Positions 39,870-48,951 of a DNA stretch of 64,000 bases are shown here, piece by piece (position 1 is the first letter of the stretch; the number at the start of each line of letters is the position of its first letter). The translations under genes were made by a program, and so were the position numbers. The stretch comes from an uncultured Methylocystaceae bacterium (GTDB lineage: Bacteria; Pseudomonadota; Alphaproteobacteria; Rhizobiales; Beijerinckiaceae): positions 146,396 through 210,395 of the forward strand of contig CALMZV010000028.1 in NCBI GenBank assembly GCA_937870755.1, in the 5' to 3' direction. The notes under the pieces were generated by a model. That model saw nothing but the letters and a program-made list of their open reading frames with translations, was not told the DNA's origin and ran no database searches.

Positions 39870-40598
39870 TCAGCGCGTCGCCTTCGCCTTGGCGAGATCG
39901 GCGTCCTGCAGGAAGTCGACGAGCTTCTGGACCGGCCCGACATTGTCGATATTGGCCAGCATTTCCTGATAGGCCTCCTGGGCGCGCGGCGGCAGTTTGT
40001 GCGCAACGCCCTGATGGCAGTCGATGCAGGTCTTGCCTTGCGTCAGCGCGGCCTGGTGGACCTTGGACGCGCGCGGCTCCTGCAGCGACAGATCCATGTA
40101 GTCGAACTTGTGGCAGTTGCGACACTCGCGCGAATCCGTCGTCTTCATCGACCGCCAGACGCTCTTCGACATGCTCAGGCGATGGTCGTTGAACTTCTGC
40201 GGCGTGTCGATCGTGCCGAGCGCCTTGTGCAGCAATTCGTTCGACGCCTGAATTTTGCGCACCACTTTGTGCGTCCACTCCTTCGGAACATGGCAGTCCG
40301 GGCAGCTTGCGCGCACGCCGGTCTTGTTCGAATAGTGGACGGTGTTGCGATACTCGAGGAACACATTCTGTTTCATCTCATGGCAGGAGATGCAGAATTG
40401 CTCCGTGTTCGTGGCTTCCATCGCCCAGTTGAAACCACCCCAGAACAGAATGCCGCCAGCGAAAGCGACAATGGCGATCAGGCCCCACGCCGTTCGCACG
40501 GCCGGCGACAGGAACCAGCGCACAAATCGCCGTATCGGACCGCCGCGGCGTTGGCCGTCGGCCGGCGCCGCCTTCTTGGAATTTTCGGTATCCGTCAT
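39870..40598 (-). CDS. napC: Tetraheme c-type cytochrome NapC (quinol oxidase to NapAB)
   Basis: Membrane-anchored tetraheme quinol dehydrogenase that passes electrons to NapB/NapA. One N-terminal transmembrane helix (about residues 36-56, GLIAIVAFAGGILFWGGF), then four CxxCH sites: CISCH (about 69), CPDCH (about 99), CRNCH (about 160) and CIDCH (about 191). Length 242 residues. Its N-terminal 190 residues closely resemble the corresponding part of the fusion protein at 51572-53374 (for example the shared AGGILFWG and WTHK stretches), suggesting duplication or a shared source. Last gene of the operon. Confidence 0.95.
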   Translation of the reverse strand: MTDTENSKKAAPADGQRRGGPIRRFVRWFLSPAVRTAWGLIAIVAFAGGILFWGGFNWAMEATNTEQFCISCHEMKQNVFLEYRNTVHYSNKTGVRASCPDCHVPKEWTHKVVRKIQASNELLHKALGTIDTPQKFNDHRLSMSKSVWRSMKTTDSRECRNCHKFDYMDLSLQEPRASKVHQAALTQGKTCIDCHQGVAHKLPPRAQEAYQEMLANIDNVGPVQKLVDFLQDADLAKAKATR

Positions 40599-40610
40599 GG
40601 CCCCCTCCCG

Positions 40611-41057
40611 TCAGTTCGCCTGCGTGGCGTTGCGGAAGGAATTGCCGACCAGCGGTTTCGCGTCCGCCTGTGGCACGTGGCATTGCTGACAGAAATACCG
40701 CGTTCCGGAGACCTTATCGAGCCGCACGCCCTGCCGGTCCACATAGTGCGTTTCGGAAATCTTCGGCGCGTTGAAGCGCGTATTTCCGGGCCAGTCATGG
40801 CAACCCATGCACGCATTGTTGCCGACCGTGACCTGATAGCCGTCGACCTTGTGCGGGATCAGCGGCGGCTGCTGGCGATAGGCGCGGCCGAAACCTTCCG
40901 CAGGCATCGATTGCTTGTAGAGATCGGGCGGGGCGCCGCTCTCGGTCAGAGGCGTTTCGCGCAGGGTCTTGGTCTCCTGAGCAGCGCCATACGCGACCAA
41001 ACTGACGCTGGCGACTAGAACCGCCACGACGGGCAGAAGGAGTTTCGGCGTGGCCAT
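40611..41057 (-). CDS. napB: Diheme cytochrome NapB, nitrate reductase small subunit
   Basis: Periplasmic electron-transfer subunit of nitrate reductase. After a signal peptide (ATPKLLLPVVAVLVASVSLVAYGAA) come two heme sites, ACMGCHDWPGNTRF near residue 83 and YFCQQCHVPQADAKPLV near 123, each followed by NapB-type sequence; LIPHKVDGY near 67 supplies distal histidines. Length 148 residues. Sits between napH and napC with gaps of 4 and 12 bases. Confidence 0.95.
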   Translation of the reverse strand: MATPKLLLPVVAVLVASVSLVAYGAAQETKTLRETPLTESGAPPDLYKQSMPAEGFGRAYRQQPPLIPHKVDGYQVTVGNNACMGCHDWPGNTRFNAPKISETHYVDRQGVRLDKVSGTRYFCQQCHVPQADAKPLVGNSFRNATQAN

Positions 41058-41061
41058 GGGT

Positions 41062-41991
41062 CTATCCTTTCGCAAGGGAAGAGGTTGAAGCGATGGGCTC
41101 GGCCATCGCGCCCGACGAGCGTCGGGCTGGTTCGGTTCTCGTGTCGAAACGATGTGCGAAGCGGAACACGCTTTCCGGACACACATCGATACAGGCGCCG
41201 CACAGCGTGCAATCGGCGCCGAGAATGACCGGGCTCGCGCCCGTCTTCTCGCCGCGCAACGCCGGCGGGATGACATGCGGCTCCGGGCAAACCGCGAAAC
41301 ATTCCATGCAATCGTCGCAGGCCGCGCGCGCGGGCGCTGCGACGCGCAGAAGCGAGGCCTTGCCGATCGCGCCGTAGGCGGCGCCGACCGGGCAGATATG
41401 GCCGCACCATCCGTGTTTGGCGACCAGAAGATCGAATACGAACACGGCGCCCGCGCCTGCGAGACCGAACCACATGCCAAACACCAGCGCCCGATGGAAC
41501 GCGGTGATCGGATTGACGAGTTCCCAGGCAACCGCGCCCGTCACGGCCGAGACGGCAATGACGCCGAACGCGAGATAGTTGCGAAAGGCCGGCCGCAATC
41601 TGGCCGAATGCGTCACGCCAAGACGCTGGCGCAGCCAGCCGGCGAAATCGGCGACCGGATTGAGTGGGCATACCCAGGCGCAGTAGCTGCGGCCGCCGAA
41701 TATCAGATAGCCGGCCAGAACGATCGCGGCGCCGATCACGGCCGTCAGTTCGGGCCAATGTCGCGCAGCCAGCGATTGCACGAGCACGAACGGATCTGTC
41801 AGGGGCAGCACGCCAAACGTCATCGAAGATGCAAGCGTGCCTTTGGCGATCCACAGCCCGAACAGCGGGCCGGTCAGAAACACGGCCAGAAAGAGACCCT
41901 GCGTTATGCGCCGCAGAATTCGATAACGCGACGCCTCCCACAACCCCTTGCGCCGGCGCGCCTCGACATAGAGTCGGTCCTCGACGCTCAT
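41062..41991 (-). CDS. napH: NapH, quinol dehydrogenase membrane subunit
   Basis: Polytopic iron-sulfur membrane protein that with NapG offers a second quinol route to nitrate reductase. Four or so transmembrane helices, two cytoplasmic CxxxCP motifs (CAWVCPLNPV and CGHICPVGA) and, after residue 215, two 4Fe-4S sites (CDDCMECFAVCP, CTLCGACIDVCP). The ATG at 41991 overlaps the napG stop by 4 bases. Length 309 residues. Confidence 0.93.
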   Translation of the reverse strand: MSVEDRLYVEARRRKGLWEASRYRILRRITQGLFLAVFLTGPLFGLWIAKGTLASSMTFGVLPLTDPFVLVQSLAARHWPELTAVIGAAIVLAGYLIFGGRSYCAWVCPLNPVADFAGWLRQRLGVTHSARLRPAFRNYLAFGVIAVSAVTGAVAWELVNPITAFHRALVFGMWFGLAGAGAVFVFDLLVAKHGWCGHICPVGAAYGAIGKASLLRVAAPARAACDDCMECFAVCPEPHVIPPALRGEKTGASPVILGADCTLCGACIDVCPESVFRFAHRFDTRTEPARRSSGAMAEPIASTSSLAKG

Positions 41992-42770
41992 GGCTTGACT
42001 CCCGGCAGCGGCGCATCGGGCAGGCGCGTCGGCAGTTTCACGGGGGCGTCGACCAGCGCGCCGCCGGCCTTTTCTTTTTCGATCCAACCGCGCTTGTAAT
42101 GCGCGTCCTGCTTGAGAGCGGCGATTTCGACCGGCAGCACTTTGATGGCGGCATCCGTCAGAACGCACGATTTCTCGCACTTCCCGCAGCCGGTGCAATA
42201 GTCGGCGTGCACCACGGGTTCGAACACCGCATGTTTGGTGGTGCGCGTGTTGTGCGTCCGTTCGAGCGTGATCGCCTTGTCGATGACAGGGCAAACGCGA
42301 TAGCAGACATCACAGCGCAGGCCCTGCAGATTGAGGCAGGTCTCGCGGCTCGTGATGGCGGCGACCCCCATCTTCGCCTTGCCGATGTCGACCAGCGCAT
42401 GATCCAGCGCCCCGGTCGGACAGGCCTTCACGCAAGGGATATTGTCGCACATTTCGCACGGTATCTGCCGCGCGTGGAAATAGGGCGTGCCGAGCGCGGG
42501 GCCGTCGCCCCAGTCGGCGAGCTTCAAGGTCTTGTAGGGACAATCGCGCACACACAGGCCGCAGCGCACGCACGCCGCCAGAAAGTCTTTTTCCGGCAGC
42601 GCGCCGGGCGGGCGCAGCGCTTGCGCCGGCCGCGCCCGCGATTGCTCGGCGAAAGCCGACAGCATGACCGCGCAGGCGGCGGCCCCGCCGCCGAAACGCG
42701 CCACATCCTCGAACGCCTTGCGGCGTCCGGGATTGGCGAGCCCGCCCTTGCTGTTCTTGTTCGCGTTCAT
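41988..42770 (-). CDS. napG: NapG, ferredoxin-type periplasmic protein
   Basis: Periplasmic 4Fe-4S protein partner of NapH. The N-terminus NPGRRKAFEDVARFGGGAAA looks like a Tat signal with a twin arginine. Four cysteine clusters follow: CVRCGLCVRDCP, CEMCDNIPCVKACP, LRCDVCYRVCP and CTGCGKCEKSC. Length 260 residues with the ATG at 42770; a further ATG nine codons upstream is possible. A 41-base gap separates it from napA. Confidence 0.93.
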   Translation of the reverse strand: MNANKNSKGGLANPGRRKAFEDVARFGGGAAACAVMLSAFAEQSRARPAQALRPPGALPEKDFLAACVRCGLCVRDCPYKTLKLADWGDGPALGTPYFHARQIPCEMCDNIPCVKACPTGALDHALVDIGKAKMGVAAITSRETCLNLQGLRCDVCYRVCPVIDKAITLERTHNTRTTKHAVFEPVVHADYCTGCGKCEKSCVLTDAAIKVLPVEIAALKQDAHYKRGWIEKEKAGGALVDAPVKLPTRLPDAPLPGVKP

Positions 42771-42811
42771 GGCGTTCGCCCGTGTGCGTGTCGACACGTT
42801 CTCCTAAGGCG

Positions 42812-45361
42812 TCAGGCCGGCGTCACGCGGCAGGCGCATTTCTTGAAGTCGGTTTCTTTCGAGATCGGACAGGTTGCGTCGAGCGTGAGCTTGTTGGCGA
42901 GCTGGCTCTCGTCGAAGAACGGGAAATAGACCAGCCCCTGCGGCGGCTTGTTGCGACCCTTCGTCTCGACGCGAGTGAGAACCTCGCCGCGCCGGGTCTG
43001 GATTTTAACGGTCTGCCCGCGCAGCAGTTTGCGCGCCGCTGCATCGTCGGGATGCATGAACAGCGTGGCGGAGGGAACCGAGCGGTGCAGTTCCGGCACG
43101 CGCCGCGTCATGGAGCCGGAGTGCCAATGTTCGAGCACGCGGCCTGTGCACAGCCACAGATCGAACTCCTTGTCGGGAACTTCGGCCGCCGGCTCCACCG
43201 GACAGAAGATGATGCGCGCCTTCTTGTCCGGGCGGCCATAGAACGACACGCCCTCACCGGCCTTCACGTACGGATCGTAGCCCTCGCGGAAGCGCCACAG
43301 CGTCTCCTTGCTCTGCACGACCGGCCAGCGCAGACCGCGCGACTGATGATAGAGCTCGAAATCGCCGAGGTCGTGGGCATGGCCGCGCCCGAACTTGGCG
43401 TATTCCTCGAACAACCCCTTCTGCAGGTAATAGCCGAACGATTCGGATTCCGAATTGTCGAAACCCTTCTGCGTTTCCGAAAGCGGGAACTTGTTGACCT
43501 CGCCGTTGGCGAACAGCACGTCATACAGGGTCTTGCCGCGATACTCCGGTTTCTTCGCGATCAGCTCTTCCGGCCACACTTCCTCGATCTTGAACCGCTT
43601 CGAGAATTCGACCGTCTGCCAGACGTCCGACCGCGCCTCGCCCGGCGCCTTCACCTGCTGGCGCCAGAACTGCGTGCGCCGTTCGGCGTTGCCGTAGGCG
43701 CCTTCCTTCTCCATCCACATGGCGGTCGGCAGGATGAGATCGGCCGCGAGCGCGGTTACGGTCGGATAGGGATCGGACACGACGATGAAGTTCGCCGGGT
43801 TGCGATAACCCGGATAGCCTTCCTCGTTCATGTTCGGGGCCGTCTGCATGTTGTTCGTGCACTGGACCCAATAGGCGTTGAGTTTGCCGTCCTTCAGCAT
43901 GCGGTGTTGCACGACCGCATGGTACCCGACCTTGTCGGGCAACGTGCCGGGGGGCAGCTTCCACAATTGCTCGGTCAGTTCGCGGTGCTTGGGATTGGTC
44001 ACCACCATGTCGGCGGGCAGGCGATGGGCGAACGTGCCCACCTCGCGCGCGGTGCCGCAGGCGGACGGCTGGCCGGTCAGCGAGAACGGGCCGTTGCCGG
44101 GCTCGGAGATTTTTCCGGTCAGCAGATGCACGTTGTAGATCATGTTGTTGACCCACGTGCCGCGCGTGTGCTGGTTGAAGCCCATCGTCCAGTAGGAGAC
44201 GATCTTCTTCTTCGGATCGGCGTACAGCTTGGCGAGACGCTCGAGATTCTCCTTCGGCACGCCGGACGCTTTATGAGCGTAGTCGAGCGTGAAGGGCTCC
44301 AGCAATTTCTTGTACTCTTCGAAGCCGATCTTGTCCTTGAATCCCGCCGGATCGAGCGCGCCGTCCTTGCCGGCCTTGTGGGACGCGTTGACGGCCTTGG
44401 CTTCGAGCGCGTGCGTCGGACGCAGGCCATAGCCGATGTCCTCGACGGTGCGCGCGAACTCGATGTGTTTGGACACGAAATCCTGATTCACCGCGCCGTT
44501 GTTGACGATGTAGTTCTGGATGTAGTTGAGAATCGCCAGGTCGCCGTGCGGCGTGAAGATCATCGGATTGTCGGCCAGCTCGTAGGAGCGGTGCTCGAAG
44601 GTGGAGAGCACATGCACCTCGCAGCCTTCGTGCGTCAGGCGGCGGTCGGTCAGGCGCGACCACAGGATCGGGTGCATCTCGGCCATGTTCGCGCCCCAGA
44701 GCACGAATGCGTCCGCGTGCTCAAGGTCGTCGTAGCAGCCCATCGGCTCGTCGATGCCGAACGTGCGCATGAAGCCGGCGACCGCGGACGCCATGCAATG
44801 GCGCGCGTTCGGATCGAGATTGTTGGAGCGGAAGCCCGCCTTGAACAGTTTGGCGGCCGCATAGCCTTCCCAGATCGTCCACTGGCCCGAGCCGAACATG
44901 CCGACGCCCGAAGGACCCTGCGCTTTCATGGCGGCCTTGAACTTCTCGGCCATGATCGTGAACGCCTCGTCCCATGAGACGGGCGTGAACTCGCCGTTCT
45001 TGTCGTAGACGCCGTTCTTCTTGCGCAACAGCGGCTTGGTCAGCCGGTCCTCGCCATACATGATCTTGGAGAGGAAATAGCCCTTGATGCAGTTGAGACC
45101 GCGGTTGACCGGCGCATCGGGGTCGCCCTGGGTCGCCACCACGCGGCCGTTCTTCGTGCCGACGATGACGCCGCAGCCGGTGCCGCAGAACCGGCAGACG
45201 CCCTTGTCCCAGCGAATCCCGTCTGTTCGCGTGACCTGTGCGCTGACCTCTTGCGGAATCGCGACGCCCGCCGAACTCGCGGCGGCGGCGATGGCGGCCG
45301 ATTTCAATGCGTCGCGGCGGGATTGAACGAGCGCGCCGTCGGGGGCCTTGTGTTCGGACAT
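42812..45361 (-). CDS. napA: Periplasmic nitrate reductase catalytic subunit NapA
   Basis: Mo-bisMGD enzyme reducing nitrate to nitrite in the periplasm. A Tat signal with [19 protein letters not shown] (twin Arg at 15-16) is followed by the 4Fe-4S binding [10 protein letters not shown] with a later cysteine in GLNCIKGYF, and the molybdenum-ligating cysteine in [16 protein letters not shown] near residue 190. The final [19 protein letters not shown] is typical of NapA. Length 849 residues, complete. NapD, its maturation chaperone, is encoded 3 bases upstream. Confidence 0.97.
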   Translation of the reverse strand: MSEHKAPDGALVQSRRDALKSAAIAAAASSAGVAIPQEVSAQVTRTDGIRWDKGVCRFCGTGCGVIVGTKNGRVVATQGDPDAPVNRGLNCIKGYFLSKIMYGEDRLTKPLLRKKNGVYDKNGEFTPVSWDEAFTIMAEKFKAAMKAQGPSGVGMFGSGQWTIWEGYAAAKLFKAGFRSNNLDPNARHCMASAVAGFMRTFGIDEPMGCYDDLEHADAFVLWGANMAEMHPILWSRLTDRRLTHEGCEVHVLSTFEHRSYELADNPMIFTPHGDLAILNYIQNYIVNNGAVNQDFVSKHIEFARTVEDIGYGLRPTHALEAKAVNASHKAGKDGALDPAGFKDKIGFEEYKKLLEPFTLDYAHKASGVPKENLERLAKLYADPKKKIVSYWTMGFNQHTRGTWVNNMIYNVHLLTGKISEPGNGPFSLTGQPSACGTAREVGTFAHRLPADMVVTNPKHRELTEQLWKLPPGTLPDKVGYHAVVQHRMLKDGKLNAYWVQCTNNMQTAPNMNEEGYPGYRNPANFIVVSDPYPTVTALAADLILPTAMWMEKEGAYGNAERRTQFWRQQVKAPGEARSDVWQTVEFSKRFKIEEVWPEELIAKKPEYRGKTLYDVLFANGEVNKFPLSETQKGFDNSESESFGYYLQKGLFEEYAKFGRGHAHDLGDFELYHQSRGLRWPVVQSKETLWRFREGYDPYVKAGEGVSFYGRPDKKARIIFCPVEPAAEVPDKEFDLWLCTGRVLEHWHSGSMTRRVPELHRSVPSATLFMHPDDAAARKLLRGQTVKIQTRRGEVLTRVETKGRNKPPQGLVYFPFFDESQLANKLTLDATCPISKETDFKKCACRVTPA

Positions 45362-45364
45362 GGC

Positions 45365-45655
45365 TCAGATCCTCTGCTGTTGGCTGGACGCCGCGGCCGT
45401 CTCGGCGTCCGCCGCGGAATCGAATGCGTGGAAAACAAGGGCGGCGGACACGACGCCCGGCGTGCGATGAATGGCGGCGATCTGGTCGATCGCCTTCGTC
45501 TGCGGACCGTCGACGGCGGTCACGATCAATCGGCAATTGTCCGCGCGCGCGTGAATCTCGACCCCGGGCAGCGCGGCGATGGCGCGCTCGGCCGCCGTCG
45601 CGCGCGCCGGAGCCAGATGAACGACCAGGCTGCAAATGTTGAAATCGTCGGTCAT
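45365..45655 (-). CDS. napD: NapD, chaperone for NapA signal peptide
   Basis: Small cytoplasmic protein that binds the NapA Tat signal and holds export until cofactor insertion. The 96-residue product from ATG at 45655 begins DDFNICSLVVHLAPARATAA, the usual NapD start with the CSLVVH strand, and has a ferredoxin-like fold pattern. Its ATG overlaps the napF stop (ATGA). The frame is open far upstream inside napF in another frame; that part is not real. Confidence 0.92.
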   Translation of the reverse strand: MTDDFNICSLVVHLAPARATAAERAIAALPGVEIHARADNCRLIVTAVDGPQTKAIDQIAAIHRTPGVVSAALVFHAFDSAADAETAAASSQQQRI

Positions 45656-45978
45656 GCGGGTCGTCCAGAGACGGCAAGTCCCGCGGCGATCGCCGCGCGG
45701 TCGGTCGAAACAAGGGAGATGGCGCCGACCGGACACACGCCGACACAGTCCCCGCACCCCACGCAGGCGTCCACGCTCAAAAGAACGGCGGCGCGCCCGC
45801 CCGGCATCGGGCGGAAACGGATGGCGGCATGGTCGCAGGCCTCCCCGCACCGCCTGCAAACGACCCCCTTCGGCTCCACGCAACGCTCGTCGATCCGTGC
45901 GACGACCGGCCCATCGCTGTCCGCGCTCCCGGGCGCGAACGCCCTGAACAAGCCGCGACGGGAAAGCTCGGATTTCAT
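45652..45978 (-). CDS. napF: NapF, ferredoxin-type protein of the nitrate reductase operon
   Basis: Cytoplasmic iron-sulfur protein associated with NapA maturation. The start SELSRRGLFRAF resembles other NapF proteins (R-R-GLFR), then two cysteine clusters: CRRCGEACDHAAI with a preceding RCVEP, and CVGCGDCVGVCPVGAI. At 108 residues it is shorter than E. coli NapF (about 164), which has additional cysteine clusters. First gene of the operon. ATG at 45978 has GGAG nearby (CCAGGAGTGCATATG). Confidence 0.88.
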   Translation of the reverse strand: MKSELSRRGLFRAFAPGSADSDGPVVARIDERCVEPKGVVCRRCGEACDHAAIRFRPMPGGRAAVLLSVDACVGCGDCVGVCPVGAISLVSTDRAAIAAGLAVSGRPA

Positions 45979-46067
45979 ATGCACTCCTGGCGCATGAACA
46001 ACCAGACTTTGGTCACATCGCGCCACAAAATCAATGTCGCACTATGGTGCGCCGCATCGCTATTTCA

Positions 46068-46081
46068 TTGACAATTGTCAA
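46068..46081 (-). promoter_or_regulatory. FNR/Dnr/FixK-type operator upstream of napF
   Basis: TTGACAATTGTCAA is a perfect 14-bp palindrome matching TTGA(T/C)-N4-(G/A)TCAA, the site of FNR, FixK and Dnr/NnrR regulators. Its centre lies about 96 bases before the napF ATG. If it acts from -41.5, transcription would start near 46033, and CATAGT (46041-46046, minus strand) sits where the -10 box should be. This supports oxygen and/or NO control of the nap operon. Confidence 0.82.
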
Positions 46082-46131
46082 AAAGCACATCCCGATTGGG
46101 CTGCGGGTTCCTTTTGTCGCAGGGGGCGGCG

Positions 46132-46941
46132 CTACAAGGCGCGCGCCATGGCCGCCTGTATCCGCTCGAACCGACGGGCGACGAACGGCGCCGTCTCGCT
46201 GTGAGTGACGATATAGAGGTCGTTGCGGCGGATGGCGTCGACGACGAGGCCCGCGACCGCGTCGGCGCCCAGCGTCCGGCCCTCCAGCGCGCCGCTTTCC
46301 TTGTCCGAATAGACCTGCGCGCGCGGCCCGCCGAATTCGGCCGGGCGATTGCGGAAGCTCTCGTCGATATGGGTGGTGACGCGCATCGGGCACAGAACCG
46401 ACACCCCGATGTCGTGGCGCTTGAGGTCCTTGGCGAGACATTCGGCGAGCGAGACGACGGCGGCCTTGGAGACCGAATAAGGCCCAAGTTCGCGATTGCT
46501 GACGAGACCGGCGAACGATGCGGTGAACAGCACATGCCCGCCCTGCTTCTGGTCGATCATGCGTGGCACGAAACTTTCCACTCCGTGAATCGGTCCCCAC
46601 AGATTGACGCGCATCGTCCATTCCCAGTCCGCGTGCGTCATGTCCTGCGTCGGCCCGAAAACCGCGACCCCGGCGTTGTTGAACAAGATGTGCACCGCGC
46701 CGAAACGCCGCCAGGCCGCGTCTGCAAGCGCGGCGACCGATGCGCGGTCGCCGACGTCCGTCTTCACGCCGAGAACCTCGGCGCCAGTTGCGGCTAGTTC
46801 GGCGGCGGCCTTGTCGAGAGCCGTCGATTCGATGTCGGCGAGAACGATCCGCGCGCCCGCGCGCGCGAGCGCTCTTGCCGTCGCCAATCCTATGCCGCTC
46901 GCGCCGCCGGTGATGACGGCGACCTTGCCCTTCGGTTCCAT
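46132..46941 (-). CDS. Short-chain dehydrogenase/reductase
   Basis: Classical SDR of 269 residues. The cofactor loop TGGASGIGLATARALA is at residues 11-26, DIEST around 37 suggests NAD(H) preference, NNAGVAVFG is near 88, and the catalytic Ser (LFTASFAG) and YSVSK lie near 140 and 155. Substrate is unknown. Its 3' end faces the nap promoter, and it runs in the same direction as nap, so read-through into nap is possible; no terminator is evident. Confidence 0.88.
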   Translation of the reverse strand: MEPKGKVAVITGGASGIGLATARALARAGARIVLADIESTALDKAAAELAATGAEVLGVKTDVGDRASVAALADAAWRRFGAVHILFNNAGVAVFGPTQDMTHADWEWTMRVNLWGPIHGVESFVPRMIDQKQGGHVLFTASFAGLVSNRELGPYSVSKAAVVSLAECLAKDLKRHDIGVSVLCPMRVTTHIDESFRNRPAEFGGPRAQVYSDKESGALEGRTLGADAVAGLVVDAIRRNDLYIVTHSETAPFVARRFERIQAAMARAL

Positions 46942-46987
46942 GACGTCTCCTGCTGCTTCTATTTTCTTGGGACTTGATTGGGATCGG

Positions 46988-47992
46988 TCACAACCGCACG
47001 AGCAGCTTGCCGAGATTGTAGCCCTCGAACATCTGCTGAAGCGCGCGCGGCGCGTTCTCGAGACCTTCGACGATGGTTTCGAACGACTTCAGCTTTCCCT
47101 CATCCAGCCAGGCTTTCAGTTGTCGCTCGGCCGGTTCGCGCCGGTCGAAATAATCGAGCACCACGAACCCTTCCATGCGCAAACGTTTGGTGACGAGAAG
47201 CCCCGGCACGCCCACCGGTCCGGGCGCCGGACGGTCGGCGTTGTATTGTGAGAGATTGCCGCAACACACGATGCGCCCGCGCTCGTTCATGGCGAAAAGC
47301 GCGGCGTCGAGCGCCTCGCCGCCCGTGTTGTCGAAATAGACGTCGACGCCATTCGAACACGCGCTGCGCACCGCCTTGCGCAATCCGCCCTGGCGGTAGT
47401 CGATGGCCGCGTCGAGTCCCAGTTCGCGTTGCAGCCAGGCGCATTTGTCCGGCCCGCCGGCGATTCCGACGACGCGGCAACCCAGAATCCTGCCGATCTG
47501 CGCGACGATGGAGCCGACCGCTCCGGCTGCCGCCGATACGAGCAGCGTTTCGCCTGCTTTCGGTCGCCCGATTTCGACCAGGCCGAAATACGCCGTCAGT
47601 CCGGTCACGCCAAGCACGCCCATCGCATGTTCGATCGACCCCTTGATGTCGCGCTTCGCAAGCTCGGCGACCGGCAGCACGGCGTAATCCTGCCATCCGA
47701 CCATGCCCTCGACGATGTCGCCAACCTTCAGGCCCTGGGCGCGCGAAGCCACGATCTCGCCGACGCCGAAACCGTGCATCGTGTCGCCGGGCGCGACAGG
47801 CGCCTTGTAGGTTGGACTGGGGAACATCCAGGCCCGATTGGCTGGATCGATCGACAACATGCGCACGCGCACGACCGCTTCGCCATCGGCCGGTTCGCGC
47901 ACCGGGCTCTCGCGCATGTCGAAATGCGCAGGCGTGACGAGGCCAGTCGGCCGCTCCCGCAGCACCCAGTAACGATTGACGTTCGCGCGCAT
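46988..47992 (-). CDS. Zinc-independent MDR oxidoreductase (prostaglandin/curcumin-reductase-like)
   Basis: Medium-chain reductase of the leukotriene B4 dehydrogenase / CurA type, NADPH-dependent reduction of alpha,beta-unsaturated carbonyls being the family reaction. YWVLRERPTGLVTPAHFDMR starts it, VTGLTAYFGLVEIG near 130 is the family signature, and the nucleotide loop is AAAGAVGSIVAQIG near 155. Zinc-ligand cysteines of alcohol dehydrogenases are absent. Length 334 residues. Lies 46 bases from the SDR on the same strand, so the two may form a reductase pair; substrate unknown. Confidence 0.88.
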   Translation of the reverse strand: MRANVNRYWVLRERPTGLVTPAHFDMRESPVREPADGEAVVRVRMLSIDPANRAWMFPSPTYKAPVAPGDTMHGFGVGEIVASRAQGLKVGDIVEGMVGWQDYAVLPVAELAKRDIKGSIEHAMGVLGVTGLTAYFGLVEIGRPKAGETLLVSAAAGAVGSIVAQIGRILGCRVVGIAGGPDKCAWLQRELGLDAAIDYRQGGLRKAVRSACSNGVDVYFDNTGGEALDAALFAMNERGRIVCCGNLSQYNADRPAPGPVGVPGLLVTKRLRMEGFVVLDYFDRREPAERQLKAWLDEGKLKSFETIVEGLENAPRALQQMFEGYNLGKLLVRL

Positions 47993-48153
47993 GTCGGCCT
48001 CGAACCTGTTGAAACCATCCCATCAAAACCTTTTGGCGCGCCGCGCGCAACCGCGTTTCCGGCGCCGTAACCAAACCTATGGCGTGCGGTCGGCTGCTCT
48101 GCTAGCCTTTCCGTAATCAAGCGCGATACACAGCGCGAATATGGGAGGAAACA

Positions 48154-48951
48154 TTGACGGCTGCGGTCGGCTACGCCCGCCGCGGGGCGCTGGGCGTCAT
48201 CTGCCTGGAGCGGCCCGAGGCGTTGAACGCGCTCACTTACGACATGATCGCGGAAATCGAGCGTCGTGCGCGCGACGCCGAAAAGGATCCCGACGTTCGT
48301 GCGCTCTGCATCACCGGCGCCGGGCGCGGCTTCTGCGCCGGCATCGACATGAGCGTTCTCACCGCCCACACGAAAGGCAAGGCGCCCGTACGCGCGGCCG
48401 CCGCCTCCAATCCCGCGCTGTTCGGCTATCTGCGCGAAATTTCCAAGCCGGTGATCGCCGCCGTCAATGGCGTCGGCGCGGGCGGCGGTTTTGTTCTGGC
48501 CATGATGTGCGACCTGCGTTTCATGGCTCAGGACGCCTATCTGACGACGGTGTTCTCCCGCCGCGGCCTGATCGCGGAACACGGCACAAGCTGGCTGTTG
48601 CCGCGCATGATCGGACTGAACCGCGCGCTCGATCTCCTGTGGAGTTCGCGCAAGGTGGACGCCAACGAGGCGTTGCGGCTGGGGCTGGCCGATCGTGTGG
48701 CGCCGGCGGATGAACTCATCGACATGGTGGAGGACTATGTGCGGGAGCTGGCGCATGTGTCGCCGCGCTCGCTCGCCGTCATCAAGAACCAACTCAATCG
48801 CCATCTCGAACTCCCGTTTCGGGAGGCCGCGGTCGAATCCGATCGACTGATGAATGAGGCGCTTGCAACGAGCGATGCCGCCGAGGGCGCGGCCTCGTTC
48901 ATCGATCGGCGCGCGCCGCGCTTTGCGCCCTGGACCGGAGAGACATCATGA
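48154..48951 (+). CDS. Enoyl-CoA hydratase/isomerase family protein
   Basis: Crotonase-fold protein of 265 residues, started at a TTG because a strong GGGAGGAA lies six bases before it. GRGFCAGIDMSVL (about residue 64) and VNGVGAGGGFVLAMMCDLRF (about 108) build the oxyanion hole. One acidic residue sits in RRGLIAEHGTSWLLPRM near 140, as in PaaG-like isomerases; the second position of true hydratases is not glutamate. It overlaps the next gene by 4 bases (ATGA). Specific reaction unknown. Confidence 0.88.
   Translation: MTAAVGYARRGALGVICLERPEALNALTYDMIAEIERRARDAEKDPDVRALCITGAGRGFCAGIDMSVLTAHTKGKAPVRAAAASNPALFGYLREISKPVIAAVNGVGAGGGFVLAMMCDLRFMAQDAYLTTVFSRRGLIAEHGTSWLLPRMIGLNRALDLLWSSRKVDANEALRLGLADRVAPADELIDMVEDYVRELAHVSPRSLAVIKNQLNRHLELPFREAAVESDRLMNEALATSDAAEGAASFIDRRAPRFAPWTGETS

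Noticed and set aside
42782..44977. 731-codon rightward open frame opposite napA
   Set aside because: Antisense to napA, which has all its cofactor motifs; a GC-rich shadow frame.
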